From contig CAWGRQ010000002.1 of NCBI GenBank assembly GCA_963824985.1, positions 62,001 to 126,000 of the forward strand: a DNA stretch of 64,000 bases, given 5' to 3'. Under the pieces are notes generated by a model that saw only the letters and a list, made by a program, of their open reading frames with translations, was not told where the DNA came from and ran no database searches. The stretch is from JAFNAG01 sp963824985 (GTDB taxonomy: Bacteria; Acidobacteriota; UBA6911). Both the position numbers and the translations under genes were made by a program. This document shows, in pieces, positions 42,085 through 53,108 of this stretch. Each line of letters begins with the position of its first letter. Position 1 is the stretch's first letter.

Positions 42085-42223
42085 CTATGCATTGAACTTC
42101 GCCCCCGAACCCTTCGACTGGCTGCAGCTCGGATACGCGTCCTATCTCAGCTCGTGGTGCCTGATGAACACCGGACGGCCGGAAACCAATTACGGATTCT
42201 GGTACCCCGGCGCCGGAGAATGA
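41975..42223 (+). CDS. DUF5695 gene, second frame segment
   Basis: Continuation of the 39904 gene after the first break: ..VVRGWLNPAFYTLGADGGVS, WGVLDYALNFAPEPFDWLQL, ..NTGRPETNYGFWYPG. It ends at a TGA at 42221 created by the next inserted base. It should be merged with its neighbours. Confidence 0.7.
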   Translation, partial: SLPAWVVRGWLNPAFYTLGADGGVSYMAAMGGWGVLDYALNFAPEPFDWLQLGYASYLSSWCLMNTGRPETNYGFWYPGAGE

Positions 42224-42836
42224 CGGCGCCTCCGGCTGGCAGTTCATGTCCTCCAAAGTTGGGAGCGCGTGGATGGGTTCGAGCTTTCCCGGCGGGGTGA
42301 TGGTCCCGCGCGGCCCGTGGTGGTACGACGGGGAAATCGATCTGGGGTATGGCGGCGCGCTGCGCATGGCCTCGACCATCGTCACGAGGGATCCGGTCTT
42401 CGGCTGGTTTGCGTACGGTGGTGCGATGACCGAGGACGGTAACCGGCTGTCGGTCAATCCGCGCGACGGCCTGCGCCGGCGACTGCACGTCGTTATCCCC
42501 GACATGTATCTGCCGTTTCCGCAGGACATCCGGCGGCTGAAGCTCGAGCTGGAACGCGACGGATTCCTCGCGGACGGGATGATCACCCTCGACAAGGCGC
42601 TCGATTCGATCCAGTTCACGATCGAGAACCGAACGGCCAGCACCCACAGGACCGGCCTGCGCCTGTCGATCCCGACGGCTTCGAAATATGAACTGCGCCA
42701 GGACGGAAAGCCCGTGCCTCTCCTCCAGACCGGGAACTGGGAGTACCCATGGTGCGCCGAGGTGAACATGAGCGGAACGACCACGAAGATTGAACTGGTA
42801 CGCACCGATCGACGCCCGGCGCGCAACAATCAATAG
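42224..42836 (+). CDS. DUF5695 gene, third frame segment (C-terminal domain)
   Basis: C-terminal beta-sandwich of the same protein: ENDGASGWQFMSSKVGSAWM, PRGPWWYDGEIDLGYGGALR, ..GLRLSIPTASKYELRQDGKP, ending at the TAG at 42834. An ATG at 42246 is only an internal methionine. Confidence 0.7.
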
Positions 42837-42846
42837 ACCGGGAGGA

Positions 42847-44334
42847 TCAGGGGAGCCTGCGGGGAACCAGGAACCCGTGTTCAATGAGGTTCCGCGCCAT
42901 GGCGCAGAAGGCCGGCGCGATCTCCGCCGCCGCGGCGCCCGTGGCAACGGAGATATCGTTGAGGATCTCACCCAGAGGTCTCGTCCCGTCGCAACGGATC
43001 AGAAAATTCGCTGCCAGGGGATCGATATTCCCGGAGTAGGCGAGGCCGGCGCGCAGATACAGGCGGGCGGCCTCGTCTTTCCAGCCCTCGGGCGAAGGCG
43101 CACAAACACGCTCCAGGCGGGCATCCGGACTTATAGCCAGACGGGTGTCCATGAGCGCCCGGTCGTCGGCGCCATCAAGAAAATCGCGGAGTTGAAAACC
43201 GAGCAGTATCTGTTCGCCGCATGGGCCGATCATCTTTTCCGGCGAACCGTCCGCCCGGAACCAGTGAGCCGCCGCCGGGCGCCGCCGCATGACAATAACG
43301 CCCGCGCTGATCCTGGAGATGCCCAGGCGTTCGTAATATGCCATCCAGGCTTTGAACCTCTCATCGGGATCTTCCTCCTGGTCCTTCTCGGTGTGCCGTA
43401 TCCAGGTATAGGCATAGGTGGCGATGTCCCTCGATTCGGAGCGCAGGACCCAGACGTCGCAACCCGTTCCGGCGAACCAGCCGCGCAGCCGCGTGTCCCA
43501 GTCCTGACCGTCATATTCCGCCCAGTTGCACAGCATCTGGCAGAATCCGTTCTCCTCGAGGACCTCCGGGGCCCGCCGCACGATGCTCTGGCACAGCTCG
43601 TCGCCCGTCAAGCCGCCGTCGCGATAGATGTAATTCTGTTCGGGCGAGATCACGAAGGGAGGATTCGTCACGATGAGATCGAATTTCAATCCCTGCACCG
43701 GATCGAATAGGTTCCCTTCGATGCACTCGATCTGGTCAAGACCGTTGAGCCGGGCATTGAACTGCGCAAACTCGACGGCTCTCGGGTTGATATCCACCGC
43801 CATGACCCGGTCGCTGTGCCGCGCCGCGAGCAGGGCGTGAAACCCGCATCCCGCTCCGAGGTCGAGGGTGAGGCGCGAATGCCTGCGAATCGTCAGGTTC
43901 GCGAGCGTGAGGGAACTGTCGCCGATGCCCATGACGTAATGCCGTTTCAAAGGAGTCGTCAGTGTGGCGGGCGGGTCATAGGCAAAGAGGAATTCCCGAT
44001 AGGGGAGCAGCCTGATCGCGGCGCGGATTTCGGGGCCGCGGACCTGCACCAGTCCTGCCTCCACCCAATCCTGGAGCCTCATCGGCGCGATCGCCCGGCT
44101 CACGACAATCGGGTCGCAGGGAACCTCAAGCAGGAACAGCCGGATGAACGTGTCCAGGGGCGTGCCGCCATCGGTCCGGCGGAGCAGCATCGAAAGATCT
44201 TCGCCCCTCAGAGAGGGGAAATCCGAGATGTGGATTCTGCCCAGGATATTGGCATCCGAATATCCGGCCTGGCGCAGGACGTCCCGCAACATCAGGTACT
44301 GTTCGGGTCGGTCAAATCTCATGGGCTGCCTCAT
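42847..44334 (-). CDS. Class I SAM-dependent methyltransferase with N- and C-terminal extensions
   Basis: A 495-residue protein. The Rossmann methyltransferase core is at about 145-300: motif I LDLGAGCGFHALLAA, acidic loop AVDINPRAVEFAQFN, and the N6/N5-methyltransferase motif VTNPPFV. The NPPF motif groups it with PrmC/RlmG-type enzymes that methylate glutamine or a base nitrogen. The N-terminal 140 residues and the last 180 have no recognised domain; the former resembles a winged-helix region. Its stop faces the DUF5695 gene with ten bases between. Target unknown. Confidence 0.85.
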   Translation of the reverse strand: MRQPMRFDRPEQYLMLRDVLRQAGYSDANILGRIHISDFPSLRGEDLSMLLRRTDGGTPLDTFIRLFLLEVPCDPIVVSRAIAPMRLQDWVEAGLVQVRGPEIRAAIRLLPYREFLFAYDPPATLTTPLKRHYVMGIGDSSLTLANLTIRRHSRLTLDLGAGCGFHALLAARHSDRVMAVDINPRAVEFAQFNARLNGLDQIECIEGNLFDPVQGLKFDLIVTNPPFVISPEQNYIYRDGGLTGDELCQSIVRRAPEVLEENGFCQMLCNWAEYDGQDWDTRLRGWFAGTGCDVWVLRSESRDIATYAYTWIRHTEKDQEEDPDERFKAWMAYYERLGISRISAGVIVMRRRPAAAHWFRADGSPEKMIGPCGEQILLGFQLRDFLDGADDRALMDTRLAISPDARLERVCAPSPEGWKDEAARLYLRAGLAYSGNIDPLAANFLIRCDGTRPLGEILNDISVATGAAAAEIAPAFCAMARNLIEHGFLVPRRLP

Positions 44335-44537
44335 CGGCGCCTTGAATCGCGTTCATCAGCGTATAGAGATACCAGGTGACCAAGGTCCCTTGCAGTGACT
44401 GCTTCTGACGCCTCGATTTCCATGTCACGAATCAGCCGTTCATCTTCGGAACGGTTATTCCGGGCGGATTGTTTTGCGCAGCCGCAAATCGAGATGAGGA
44501 GTGCGACACAGCACATAGGCATCCGAAAATGACTCAT
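44331..44537 (-). pseudogene. Truncated DUF4440/SnoaL-like lipoprotein
   Basis: The ATG at 44535-44537 has AGAGGA just upstream. The product is a 68-residue stub: a lipoprotein signal with CGC near residue 20, then DERLIRDMEIEASEAVTARD, LGHLVSLYADE, the typical first helix and strand of a DUF4440 (SnoaL-like) domain, which needs about 120 residues. The frame stops at 44331, overlapping the methyltransferase start by four bases. The rest of the domain is missing. Confidence 0.6.
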
Positions 44538-44614
44538 GGTGTTCCTCTTGAGCAGGTTCCCGCGCCTGACCCCTTGTCCGCAAACTATCACCAGAGGGGC
44601 GCCATTTCTAATGC

Positions 44615-44668
44615 GTGACAGGGGCGTCATTCACTGATCTTGAAAAAAGTGAATGACGCCCCTGTCAC
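44615..44668. repeat. REP-like hairpin 3
   Basis: Perfect 21-bp inverted repeat, arms 44615-44635 and 44648-44668 (core GACAGGGGCGTCATTCAC), loop 12 nt, between two minus-strand genes and immediately after the oxidoreductase stop. It could act as a terminator-like structure for that gene. Confidence 0.75.
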
Positions 44669-44672
44669 CGAA

Positions 44673-45917
44673 TTACCGTAATAGGGCCGCCGCACGACCC
44701 TGCTGCACGAGGGGGACGTAGGTTTCCAATTCCTGAATAACCGTCGGATCCGTGAGATCGATTACGCACTTTTTTTCGGCCGACAGGTAAGATGCCATGA
44801 CCAGCCGCGTGATTTCCAGCCCATAGCTCCACGGCAGCATGGCATCGCGGCCAGCGCCGAATGCCTTCATCGCATCCGCGTTCTCGTCTGTATAGCCATA
44901 CAGGTCGGGCTCGTTGTGCTGCACTGCAAGCAGGCCCCGGGACGCGGTGGATTTCTCCAGCGCCGTTTCCGCATCCCTGGTCGCTTCCGCGGCGGTGTCT
45001 CCGATGAAAATAGTCAGGGGCGATACCAGTGTATTGATCTCGAACGCATATCCGGGTCCCATGCCGTCCATGAAAAGTCGCAGGCCCTGCTTTTCGAACA
45101 TCCAGGAATTCGTAAATTGAGCCTTGACGCGCTGGCCGGTCTCGGGATTTTTGTACGTAATCATTCCAGTCGCAAAATCCTCCGCGGGCGTCTTGCCGTA
45201 ATCCACGCCCCGGTCGGCGAGCAGCTTTTCGCGCCATCCGGGCTCCCCCCACTTCAGGAGCGCGATTTCGGCGTTAACCGATTGCGGCCGCAGGAACGTG
45301 ATTTCTTTCCCGATCGGAGTAAGGAGGTACCATCCGACGGCGATGCTGTGGCACCCCATGTCGCAGAGCACTCCGCCTCCCTGCAAGGTGGGATCCCAAA
45401 ACCACCCCTCGTGAGGGCCTCCATGTTCTTCAGCAGAGCGGCAGAGCGAGAGCGGCCCCATTTTGCTCTGCACGGGCTGGAGCTGGGCCAACTGCGTTTG
45501 CAGCGGTTTCATGAAAATCTGGTTTTCGAAGTAAGCCGTCCGGAGGTCGACGGCCCGGGCCAGCTCGACCAGCCGCCGTGCTTCCGCCACGTTCCGGCCC
45601 AGCGGTTTTTCGCAGATCACCCCTTTGAGCGATGCGCCGGCTTGAACCGCGCTGACGATCTCTTCCATAATCGGAACCCGCGCAAAATTAGGGGCGAAAA
45701 TCGCCAGCGCATCGACGTGCCCGGCCATTTCGGAGATGCTCTCGTACACAACCGGCTCTCCTACCCCCAGGCTTCGGGAAAGCGCCGCGAGTTCCCGGGC
45801 GCCCTTCAGGGCGCAGATGCCCGCCACTTCAATGCCGCGCAGCTGCTGGATTGCCTTCACCTGGAATCGAGCCACAAATCCGGCCCCGATCAATCCATAT
45901 TTTAAGGAACGCTGCAT
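44673..45917 (-). CDS. Gfo/Idh/MocA family oxidoreductase
   Basis: A 414-residue NAD(P)-dependent sugar or cyclitol dehydrogenase. GGAGGGTCT precedes the ATG at 45915-45917, so that start is chosen over the longer frame. The Rossmann motif is GLIGAGFVARF (about 8-18); the conserved EKPLG is near 125, and the substrate-domain region is GGGVLCDMGCHSIAVGWYLL, with the catalytic histidine in CH. No operon partner; the following 290 bases upstream hold only a small open frame. Confidence 0.9.
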   Translation of the reverse strand: MQRSLKYGLIGAGFVARFQVKAIQQLRGIEVAGICALKGARELAALSRSLGVGEPVVYESISEMAGHVDALAIFAPNFARVPIMEEIVSAVQAGASLKGVICEKPLGRNVAEARRLVELARAVDLRTAYFENQIFMKPLQTQLAQLQPVQSKMGPLSLCRSAEEHGGPHEGWFWDPTLQGGGVLCDMGCHSIAVGWYLLTPIGKEITFLRPQSVNAEIALLKWGEPGWREKLLADRGVDYGKTPAEDFATGMITYKNPETGQRVKAQFTNSWMFEKQGLRLFMDGMGPGYAFEINTLVSPLTIFIGDTAAEATRDAETALEKSTASRGLLAVQHNEPDLYGYTDENADAMKAFGAGRDAMLPWSYGLEITRLVMASYLSAEKKCVIDLTDPTVIQELETYVPLVQQGRAAALLR

Positions 45918-45967
45918 AGACCCTCCGAAAAAGCGCAAAAACTTAAAACGCTTACCCACTGGGCAGA

Positions 45968-46123
45968 TCAGATGAGCCGATCCACGCCGATGGGAAAACG
46001 CAATATCAGTGAGCGCCCCCAGTTTTCCTGCAGCGCGGTCGATGTCTGCGGGCATGCCTTACGCCCGGATGGGCTGAACGGATTCTTATCATCCAGTCGA
46101 ACCTCAGTTTGATCTTGTGGCAT
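45968..46123 (-). CDS. Small hypothetical protein
   Basis: A 51-codon frame starting at the ATG at 46121-46123 with AGGAG seven bases upstream (MPQDQTEVRLDDKNPFSPSG..). It ends RFPIGVDRLI with a TGA. The good ribosome site and a non-repetitive sequence speak for a gene; I recognise no family. It lies in the otherwise empty 290 bases between the oxidoreductase and the S9 peptidase. Confidence 0.4.
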   Translation of the reverse strand: MPQDQTEVRLDDKNPFSPSGRKACPQTSTALQENWGRSLILRFPIGVDRLI

Positions 46124-46209
46124 AGCCATTCTCCTGATGGGCTCGAAGGCTGTCGCAGCCCAACCCTTCCCGGCCTTCCGGAATCCGGTGATGCAGGGTC
46201 CCGCGGGAG

Positions 46210-49136
46210 CTATTTCTTTGTGGGTCCTCTCCTCAATTCCTCCTGCCGATCGAGGTAACTCTGGCCGTTCGTGATCCACGGCTCGGCGGGTTCATCCTTA
46301 AGGTAATGCCCGAACCAGGCGAGAATGCGGTGTTGATAATCGGTCTGGTTGCTTCTCTGGCGCAGGCCGTGATCCTCGCCGATGTAGGCCAGCATTACGA
46401 CATTCTTCTTCGCGCGCCGGGCCACGTTGTACAACTCGATGCCCTGGTGCCAGGCCACCGTGCCGTCGCTGTCCCCGACTTCGAGCAGTAGCGGCACCGT
46501 CATATTGTGCGCGTTGAAATACGCGGAGTTGTCGATGTACGCCTGCAGGTCCTCGTACAACGGCACCACCATGCGCTCCTGGCCGGTCTCGATGTGGTCG
46601 GTTTCCGCGATGCCCGAGCTCCAGTGGTGGTCTCCGTAGTAGCTGACCAGATCCGTCATGGCAGCGCCGGCCACCGCAGCGGCGAAGATGCCAGTTGACG
46701 TGCGTGGCGACGAACGAGGTGTTGAAGCCGCCCATCGAGTGGCCGACAATGCCGATGCGCTTGGGATCCACTACTCCCATCTCGATTACCTTCTTGACGC
46801 CGGCGTTAATGCACTCCACCACCGACCATCCCGGCTGGCGGGGCCTGAAGACGATGTCCGGCTCCAGCACGAAGTAGCCGTGGCTGGTGAAGACGGCGTT
46901 GTTGTAATAGCTGGTGTCGGAGGGGATCACGTAGCGGTGCACATTCTGCGAAAGCAATTCGTAGTTGTAAACGATCATCGGGTACTTCTTGCCCGCCTCA
47001 TACCCGGCCGGATAGATAGAGCGCTCCCTGCAACGGCCGGCCCTTGTCGCTCTTGTATTCGATCAGTTCGCTGCGGCCCCAGGCGAAATTGCTCTGGAAA
47101 GCATTCGTGCTCGTGATCTGTCTGGCGTCCTTCAGGTCCGGACCGCCGATGAAGATATCGGTGAGTCATTGTAATCCTGCACGCTGTACCCGTAGACTTC
47201 GGCATCCTTCGCCTTGGCCAGCGCGCCGACGCTCTTGTCGAGCCACACCAGGCGGGACGAGCGGAGCTCCGGGCTTGAGCAGGGCGTACCCCGACTTTTT
47301 CGAGTGGTCGCCGTATGCGCTCAGGTACACCGGCTTGCTGAGATCGATCCACTGGTCTTCGGCGGCTCCCCCGAAGTCACCGCCGCCTCCGCCGGCCTCC
47401 TCCGGCTCCGTCGAGTCGGACCAGGCGATGGCGCACCTGCTCGGCCGAACCGTCGGTCAGCTCTGTACCTTGGACCCATCGGCCGCCACCTGCCACACGT
47501 CGAACTTGTCATAGAAGAGGACGGCGGCGTCATCTTTCGTCCAGCCGGCGATGCCGAACGCCGGTTTCTCCGGGCTGGTCTGGTCCGATTCCTTGTCGAT
47601 GAACGATACCGGCGCTGCTTTCGTGATGTTGGTGATGGCGCGCGTGGCCAGATTGACGGTCCAGTACTGATCGTCCTGGCGGAAGAGCAGGTACTTCCCG
47701 CCCGGGCTCGTCTGCACGAACCGGTCGTTGATGCCATCCCGCAGCCTGGTACGCGCCCCGGTCGTGATGTCCGCAAGATAGAGGTCGGCGGCCGGGCGGC
47801 CGATCGTCCGGTCGAACGCGTACTTCGACCATTCGGCGACCCAGGCGAGATTCGTGTTCCGGATCGGCCTGACGTCTTCGTTCACCAGGTCTTTTCCGAG
47901 CTGCACGAGCTTGCCGCTGTCGAGATGCCGGGCGACGAGCAGGTTGCGCCGGCGATCCTGCGCCGCGCTCAGCTTCTGCCTGGGCATGACGAATACATCG
48001 TTCCAGTGCCAGATTTCCACGGTGGAAGGAGCCGCGGCGACCGCACCTCTGCCGCTCCGGCCCGCCTGGCCGGCGTCCCCGGAGGCGCCGGAACCGCGAT
48101 TGCCCCGCCCCGCCGGTGCGATCACGTCGCTCCACCTCGCGATTCCCAAGAAAGAGCACGTTGCCGTTCTCGGACCAGGACAGCCGTCGGAACGAAACCG
48201 TCCGCATCCCGGCAGGAAATGAAGCGTCAGCGGTGGGATCGTAGCTTCTGAGCCGCTCGGCCTTGCCGATGCCGGTCCAGGACATCACGACATAGGTGGG
48301 GCCCTCCTTGCGTTCGTCGGTCCGGGCCCGCAGCACGGCGAGATCCGCGGCATCCCTCCGCCAGGCCAGGTCCGTATAGGAGGAAGCGGATGAATCGAGG
48401 ACGCGCAGCACGGCGGTTTCCGGATCGAACAACTGGATTCCGTTGCCGGTCTTGCCCTCGGCGCTGATGATCATTGCCAGCAGGTGGCTGCGGTCCGTGT
48501 CCTGCCACGCGAACTGGGAGATGTTGCCGAATGTGGTGTCCTTCCCGCTTGCCAGCTGCCGGATGATAAGCGTGGTGCCGGGTGCGTCTTCGGACGCTTC
48601 GGTCCCGCCCCCTCCCCCGCGCCCGCCCCGCCCGGCAGCGGCAGCCGGGGCCGCACCCCCCGCCCGTGCCGCGCCATACCTGCGCATCGCCAGGTAAGCG
48701 CCGTCGGGGCTGAAGGTGAAGGTGTCGATCCCTTCGACCGTGGACACTTCGCCGGTCGCCAGGTTCATCAGTCCGAGACTTGTTCTGGACCGGCCGCTGC
48801 TCGATTCCGCAGCCGTTCCTGGTCGGCTTCGGATTGGCCGATGCCGTAGGCAACCCACTTCGAGTCGGAGGAATAGGCCGGCTGGGCTCCGAACGCGACG
48901 ATTTTGGAGGTGCCGTCGGCGAGCTTGGTAATGCGCAACTCGTTGTTCCGGTTGGATCGGTTGATGCCGTAGGCAAGCCAGCTGCCGTCGGGCGACAAGC
49001 CCCCATTACTGCCGGTTGTGGCCAGTGTCTCCCATTGGCCATAATCGGCAAAGGTGGCCGGCGGCTTCGTCTGCGCGCCGATCGCGATTGTCAGAACCAG
49101 GACACCCAACAAGGCAAACATCGTTGCTCGTCGCAT
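46210..49136 (-). pseudogene. S9 family prolyl oligopeptidase / dipeptidyl peptidase, multiply frameshifted
   Basis: One gene read across several frames. The start is the ATG at 49134-49136 with AAGGAAGG upstream and a signal peptide. A seven-bladed propeller region follows (SPDGSWLAYGINRSN; LGLMNLATGEVSTVEG, TFSPDGAYLAMR; EIWHWNDVFVMPRQK, YDKFDVWQVAADGS). The C-terminal hydrolase has the catalytic serine in GHSMGG, the aspartate in GDSDGTVAW and the histidine in GEDHGL. At least five single-base insertions break it (two near 48800, others near 48150, 47100-47460 and 46700). Homology resumes after every break and total length (about 970 residues) is normal. It is secreted and degrades peptides. 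Confidence 0.8.
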
Positions 49137-49751
49137 AACACACCTTCCTTGGGGGTCGCGAAAACCCCGGAGACAGGAGGACAATAAGGAGAAGGTCTTG
49201 CATCCATACGCGGCCAGCCGGGCACATACCCCAAGGATGGAACCTCGAGGCGCCCGGTTCCTTTTGGCCGGCTGGTCCGGCATTGTACCCCAAAGATCAT
49301 GGGACAGTCACCGACTGATTACCAGAGACGCCAGGGGAGAGACTGACGATCGAACTACATGAAACAGGGGTAGTTTTCCCCGATTTCGCAAAAGGGGCCG
49401 AAACGGAGGCGCACCGGCTTCCCGTCAGGTTGTTCGACACGAAAGATGGTCGGAAATTCAGGCTTGGCCATGCCGACCGCCCGGATGCCCCTTGCGAATG
49501 TGTCCGCCTTTGGGATGAGCCGGGTATCAAGCTCTTCGTCACGCATCGGGAGGCAAGAGCCAATGCGCCGCCCCGGAGCGAATTTGGTTTACTTCGCCGA
49601 CTGGATCGCGCTAAAAAGTGATGCGGACTTTCGGAACACCGACCTTTCTGCCCGTCCCCGGTGCGGTCATGAAGCGACTGAATCAATCAGGCGGCGGGCG
49701 AATCTGCGTCGGAGTTCCTCGGCAGGAGCAGGCGATAAGGAGATACGTGCC
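49137..49751. other. Intergenic region between divergent S9 and VPS10-like genes
   Basis: About 615 bases. It contains a GGGACAGTCACC tag at 49300 that matches the core of REP-like hairpin 1 but without its second arm, and one short minus-strand frame listed separately. No other gene is supported. AAGGAG of the next gene lies at its right end. Confidence 0.5.
49355..49546 (-). CDS. Short hypothetical protein or gene fragment
   Basis: A 63-residue frame (MRDEELDTRLIPKADTFARG.., ending CEIGENYPCFM). The sequence is not repetitive and looks protein-like (RVEQPDGKPVRLRFGPFCEI), but there is no clear ribosome site. It could be the tail of a longer lost gene. Function unknown. Confidence 0.3.
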   Translation of the reverse strand: MRDEELDTRLIPKADTFARGIRAVGMAKPEFPTIFRVEQPDGKPVRLRFGPFCEIGENYPCFM

Positions 49752-52700
49752 ATGAACCCAGTGAACGACAGATTGACCATCGGGCAGCGGAAGGGGCGCC
49801 GCATTTTCGGGCTCAGTGCGTTGGCCGCACTGCTGCTGGCCGGCATTCTTCCGGTACTCGGTTTGGATGACTTCCAGCGCGGCCGCGGTCAGGGCGGCCC
49901 CGTGCAGGAACCGGTGCCGGAGCCGTTGAAGTTCCAGTACATGGGGCCGGCCAGCGCCGGACGGATTCTCCGTGGCTGGAGTGCCCGGCGACACCACCAC
50001 TTATTATGCCGGCGCCGCTTCCGGCGGAATCTGGAAATCCACCGACAGCGCCAAGACCTTCGTGCCCATCTTCGACGACCAGCCGGTGCAGGCCATCGGC
50101 GCGCTGGCCGTCGCGCCGTCGGATCCGAAGATCGTGTGGGCCGGGAACGGGCGAGGCCTGGGCGATCCGCGACGCCGATGTCCAGGGTGACGGCATCTAC
50201 AAGTCGACGGATGCCGGCGCCACCTGGAAAAACATGGGGCTCGCCGACACCGGCCGCATCGGCCGCATCATCGTCCATCCCGAAAGATCCGAATATCGTG
50301 TTCGCCTGTGCGCTCGGCCGCACGACCGGACCGCAGGAGGAACGCGGCGTCTACCGGACCACCGACGGCGGCGCCACGTGGCAGCGCGTTCTCTTCGTCA
50401 ATCCGGACACCGGCTGCTCCGGGCTGGCCATGGATGCCAACGACCCCAACGTGCTGCTCGCCGGCACGTGGCAGGTGGTCATGCACACGTGGGCCATGTT
50501 CAGCGGCGGCGAAGGCAGCGGGTTGTACCTGACGCGTGACGGCGGCACACCTGGAAAACGGCTCGAGCATCCGGGCCTGCCCAAATCGCCGGTCGGCAAG
50601 ATCGACGTCGCGATCGCGCCCGTCCGATTCCAAGCGCATGTACGCGCTGATTCAGACCAATGCCCAGGGATCGCTCTGGCGTTCCGACGACTGCGGGCGC
50701 TTCATGGCGCGTCGTGAGCTGGGACCGCACCCTGATCGGGCGGGCCGGCTACTACATCCGCGTCGCCGTCAATCCCGGCCAACCCGGACGAGGTGCTGAT
50801 CGCCAACAGCAGCTTCCACCGCTCCACCGACGGCGGGCTCACCTTCCCGATCTCGGGCGGCGGCTGCGGCGACTGCCACGACATCTGGATGGACCCGAAG
50901 AATCCCGACCACTGGATCGCCACGGGCGACAGCAGCATGGGGATCACCACCAACCACGGGCAGAACTTCACCAGCGTGTCGCTGCCGATCGGGCAGATGT
51001 ACCACGTCGCGATCGACAACCAGGTCCCCTACTGGATCTACAGCAACCGCCAGGATGACGGCACCATGCGCGGACCCAGCAACTCGCCCGTGCCGGTGCC
51101 CAACGTGCCGACTCCCGCCTATATGACGCCGGCGCCGGCCGGAGGGCGCGGCGGCCGCGGCGGGGGCGGAGGAGGGGCGGCGGATTTCGCCGGCGGCCGG
51201 GGGGGTGTCCACGTGGCAGGCCGGGATCGGCGGCTGCGAATCGGGCTTCACCATCCCGGACCCGACCAATCCCGACATCATCTGGGCCAGCTGCTACGGC
51301 GACCAGGTAACCCGGTTCGACAACCGGCTCGGCCGGGCACGCTCGGTGAGCCCCTGGATCCACACGCTCGATTCGGAACCGAACAAGCTCAAGTACCGCT
51401 CCCACTGGACTCCGCCGCTCGCGATCGATCCCTTCGATCACAACACGGTGTATTACGGCGCCCAGGTCATCTTCAAGACGTCGAATGCCGGCCAGACCTG
51501 GAGCGTCACCAGCCCGGACCTGTCCACCAATGATCCGACCCGGATCGTCTCCTCGGGCGGCATCGTCGGCGACAACCTGGGACAGTTCTACGGCGAGGTC
51601 GTGTTCGCCATCGCGCCGTCGAAAATCCAGCGCGGCCTCATCTGGGCCGGCACCAACGACGGCCTGATCTGGAACACGCAGGGACGGCGGGCAAGACCTG
51701 GAACAACGTCACCAAGAACGTGCAGGGCCTGCCGACCTGGGGCACGATCCGCCAGATCTCGCCTTCGCGCTTCGACGCCGGCACCGCCTACGTCGCGGTC
51801 GACTTCCACCTCATGGACAATCGCCAGCCGTTCATCTACAAGACGACCGACTTCGGCCAGACCTGGAAGAAGATCATCGGCGACCTGCCCGCGACTCATC
51901 CGCTGGACTACGTGTTGAGCGTCGTCGAGAATCCGAACCGGAAAGGAATGCTGTTCGCCGGGACGGGACACGCCTTCTACTACTCCATGGATGACGGCGC
52001 GCACTGGACCCAGTTCAAGCAGGGATTGCCCGCTTCGCCCGTGACCTGGATCGAAGATAGCCGACCTCGCGCACGACGTCGTGGTCTCGACCTACGGCCG
52101 CGGACTGTTCATCCTGCGCGACATCACCACGCTCGAACAGGCCGACCAGGCCACGCCGGAGGCGCCGGCTTTCCTGTACGCGCCGCGACCCGGCGTCCGC
52201 CAGTCCCGCAGCGGACGGGTCGAGTTTCTCTATTCGCTGAAAGCGGCCTCGGCCAGCCCGGTGACCCTCGAGATTCTCGATGCGAGCGGAGCCGTGATCC
52301 GCACCTGCAGGCCACCGGCCGCGCCGGCCTGAACCGCGCTTCGTGGGATCTGCGCTACGAGCCGCCGGCCCAGGTCGCGCTGCGCACGACCCCGCCGGAC
52401 AATCCGCTCATCTGGGACGAACCGCGGTTCCGCGGCCGCGACACCCGGCCGATCGACCACTGGGGGATTCAGGGGCCGCAGCGCGCCGGCCCGATGGCCG
52501 CGCCCGGGCAAGTTCAGCGTGCCGCATGACCGTGAACGGCACGCCCTACACGCAGCCGTTCGAAATCGTGAAGGACCCGGCGATTCCCGCGTCGAGCGCC
52601 GAGGATCTGCAGGCGAACACCGCCATGCAGATCCGCATGGTCAAGGACATCAACACGACGGTCGAGATGATCAACCGCGTCGGAAATCATCCGCAAACAG

Positions 52701-53077
52701 ATCGAGGACCTGCTCAAAGCCAATCAAGGCAAGGCCGAACTCGAAAAGCCGCTGACGGAGTTCGACAAGAAGGTCCTGGATGTCGAGCTGCTGATGCTGT
52801 CGCGCACCGAACTGCACAGCGACGACAAGTGGTATGTCGAGGCGTACAAGATCTACCTGAATCTGCTGTGGCAGTACGGCGAGGTCGGCTTCGGCGCCGG
52901 CGACGTGGCCGGCGGCGCGGAGTACCGGCCGACCGACGCCTCCGTCGCCGTGCTCGAAATGCTCGAGAAGGAAATCGCGACCGCAAACGCACGGATTCAC
53001 CAGGATCGTCGAAACGGAGTTGCCGGCATTCAACAAAGCCATGGCGGGAAAACTCGCCGGCGATCAAGGACAGGTAA
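49752..53077 (+). pseudogene. VPS10/sortilin-like BNR-repeat secreted protein, at least 14 frameshifts
   Basis: The ATG at 49752 has AAGGAG nine bases upstream and opens a signal-type N-terminus. Asp-box beta-propeller repeats follow in changing frames: GIWKSTDSAKTF, GIYKSTDAGATWKNMG, GVYRTTDGGATWQRV, FHRSTDGGLTF, IFKTSNAGQTWS, FIYKTTDFGQTWKKI, FYYSMDDGAHW. After the propeller come a beta domain (GRAGLNRASWDLRYEPP) and a helical C-terminal part (IRKQIEDLLKANQGKAELEK), ending KLPAIKDR at 53075-53077 in the corrected frame. Each break is repaired by deleting one base. This large family is common in Acidobacteriota and Bacteroidota; role in carbohydrate or protein handling unknown. Confidence 0.8.
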
Positions 53078-53108
53078 ATCGACTTGCAGCATGGGTTGGG
53101 TCCAGACC

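Noticed and set aside
49752..53077. Programmed ribosomal frameshifting as the explanation of the broken VPS10-like gene
   Set aside because: Fourteen or more sites without slippery sequences or stimulatory structures is not credible; insertion error fits better.
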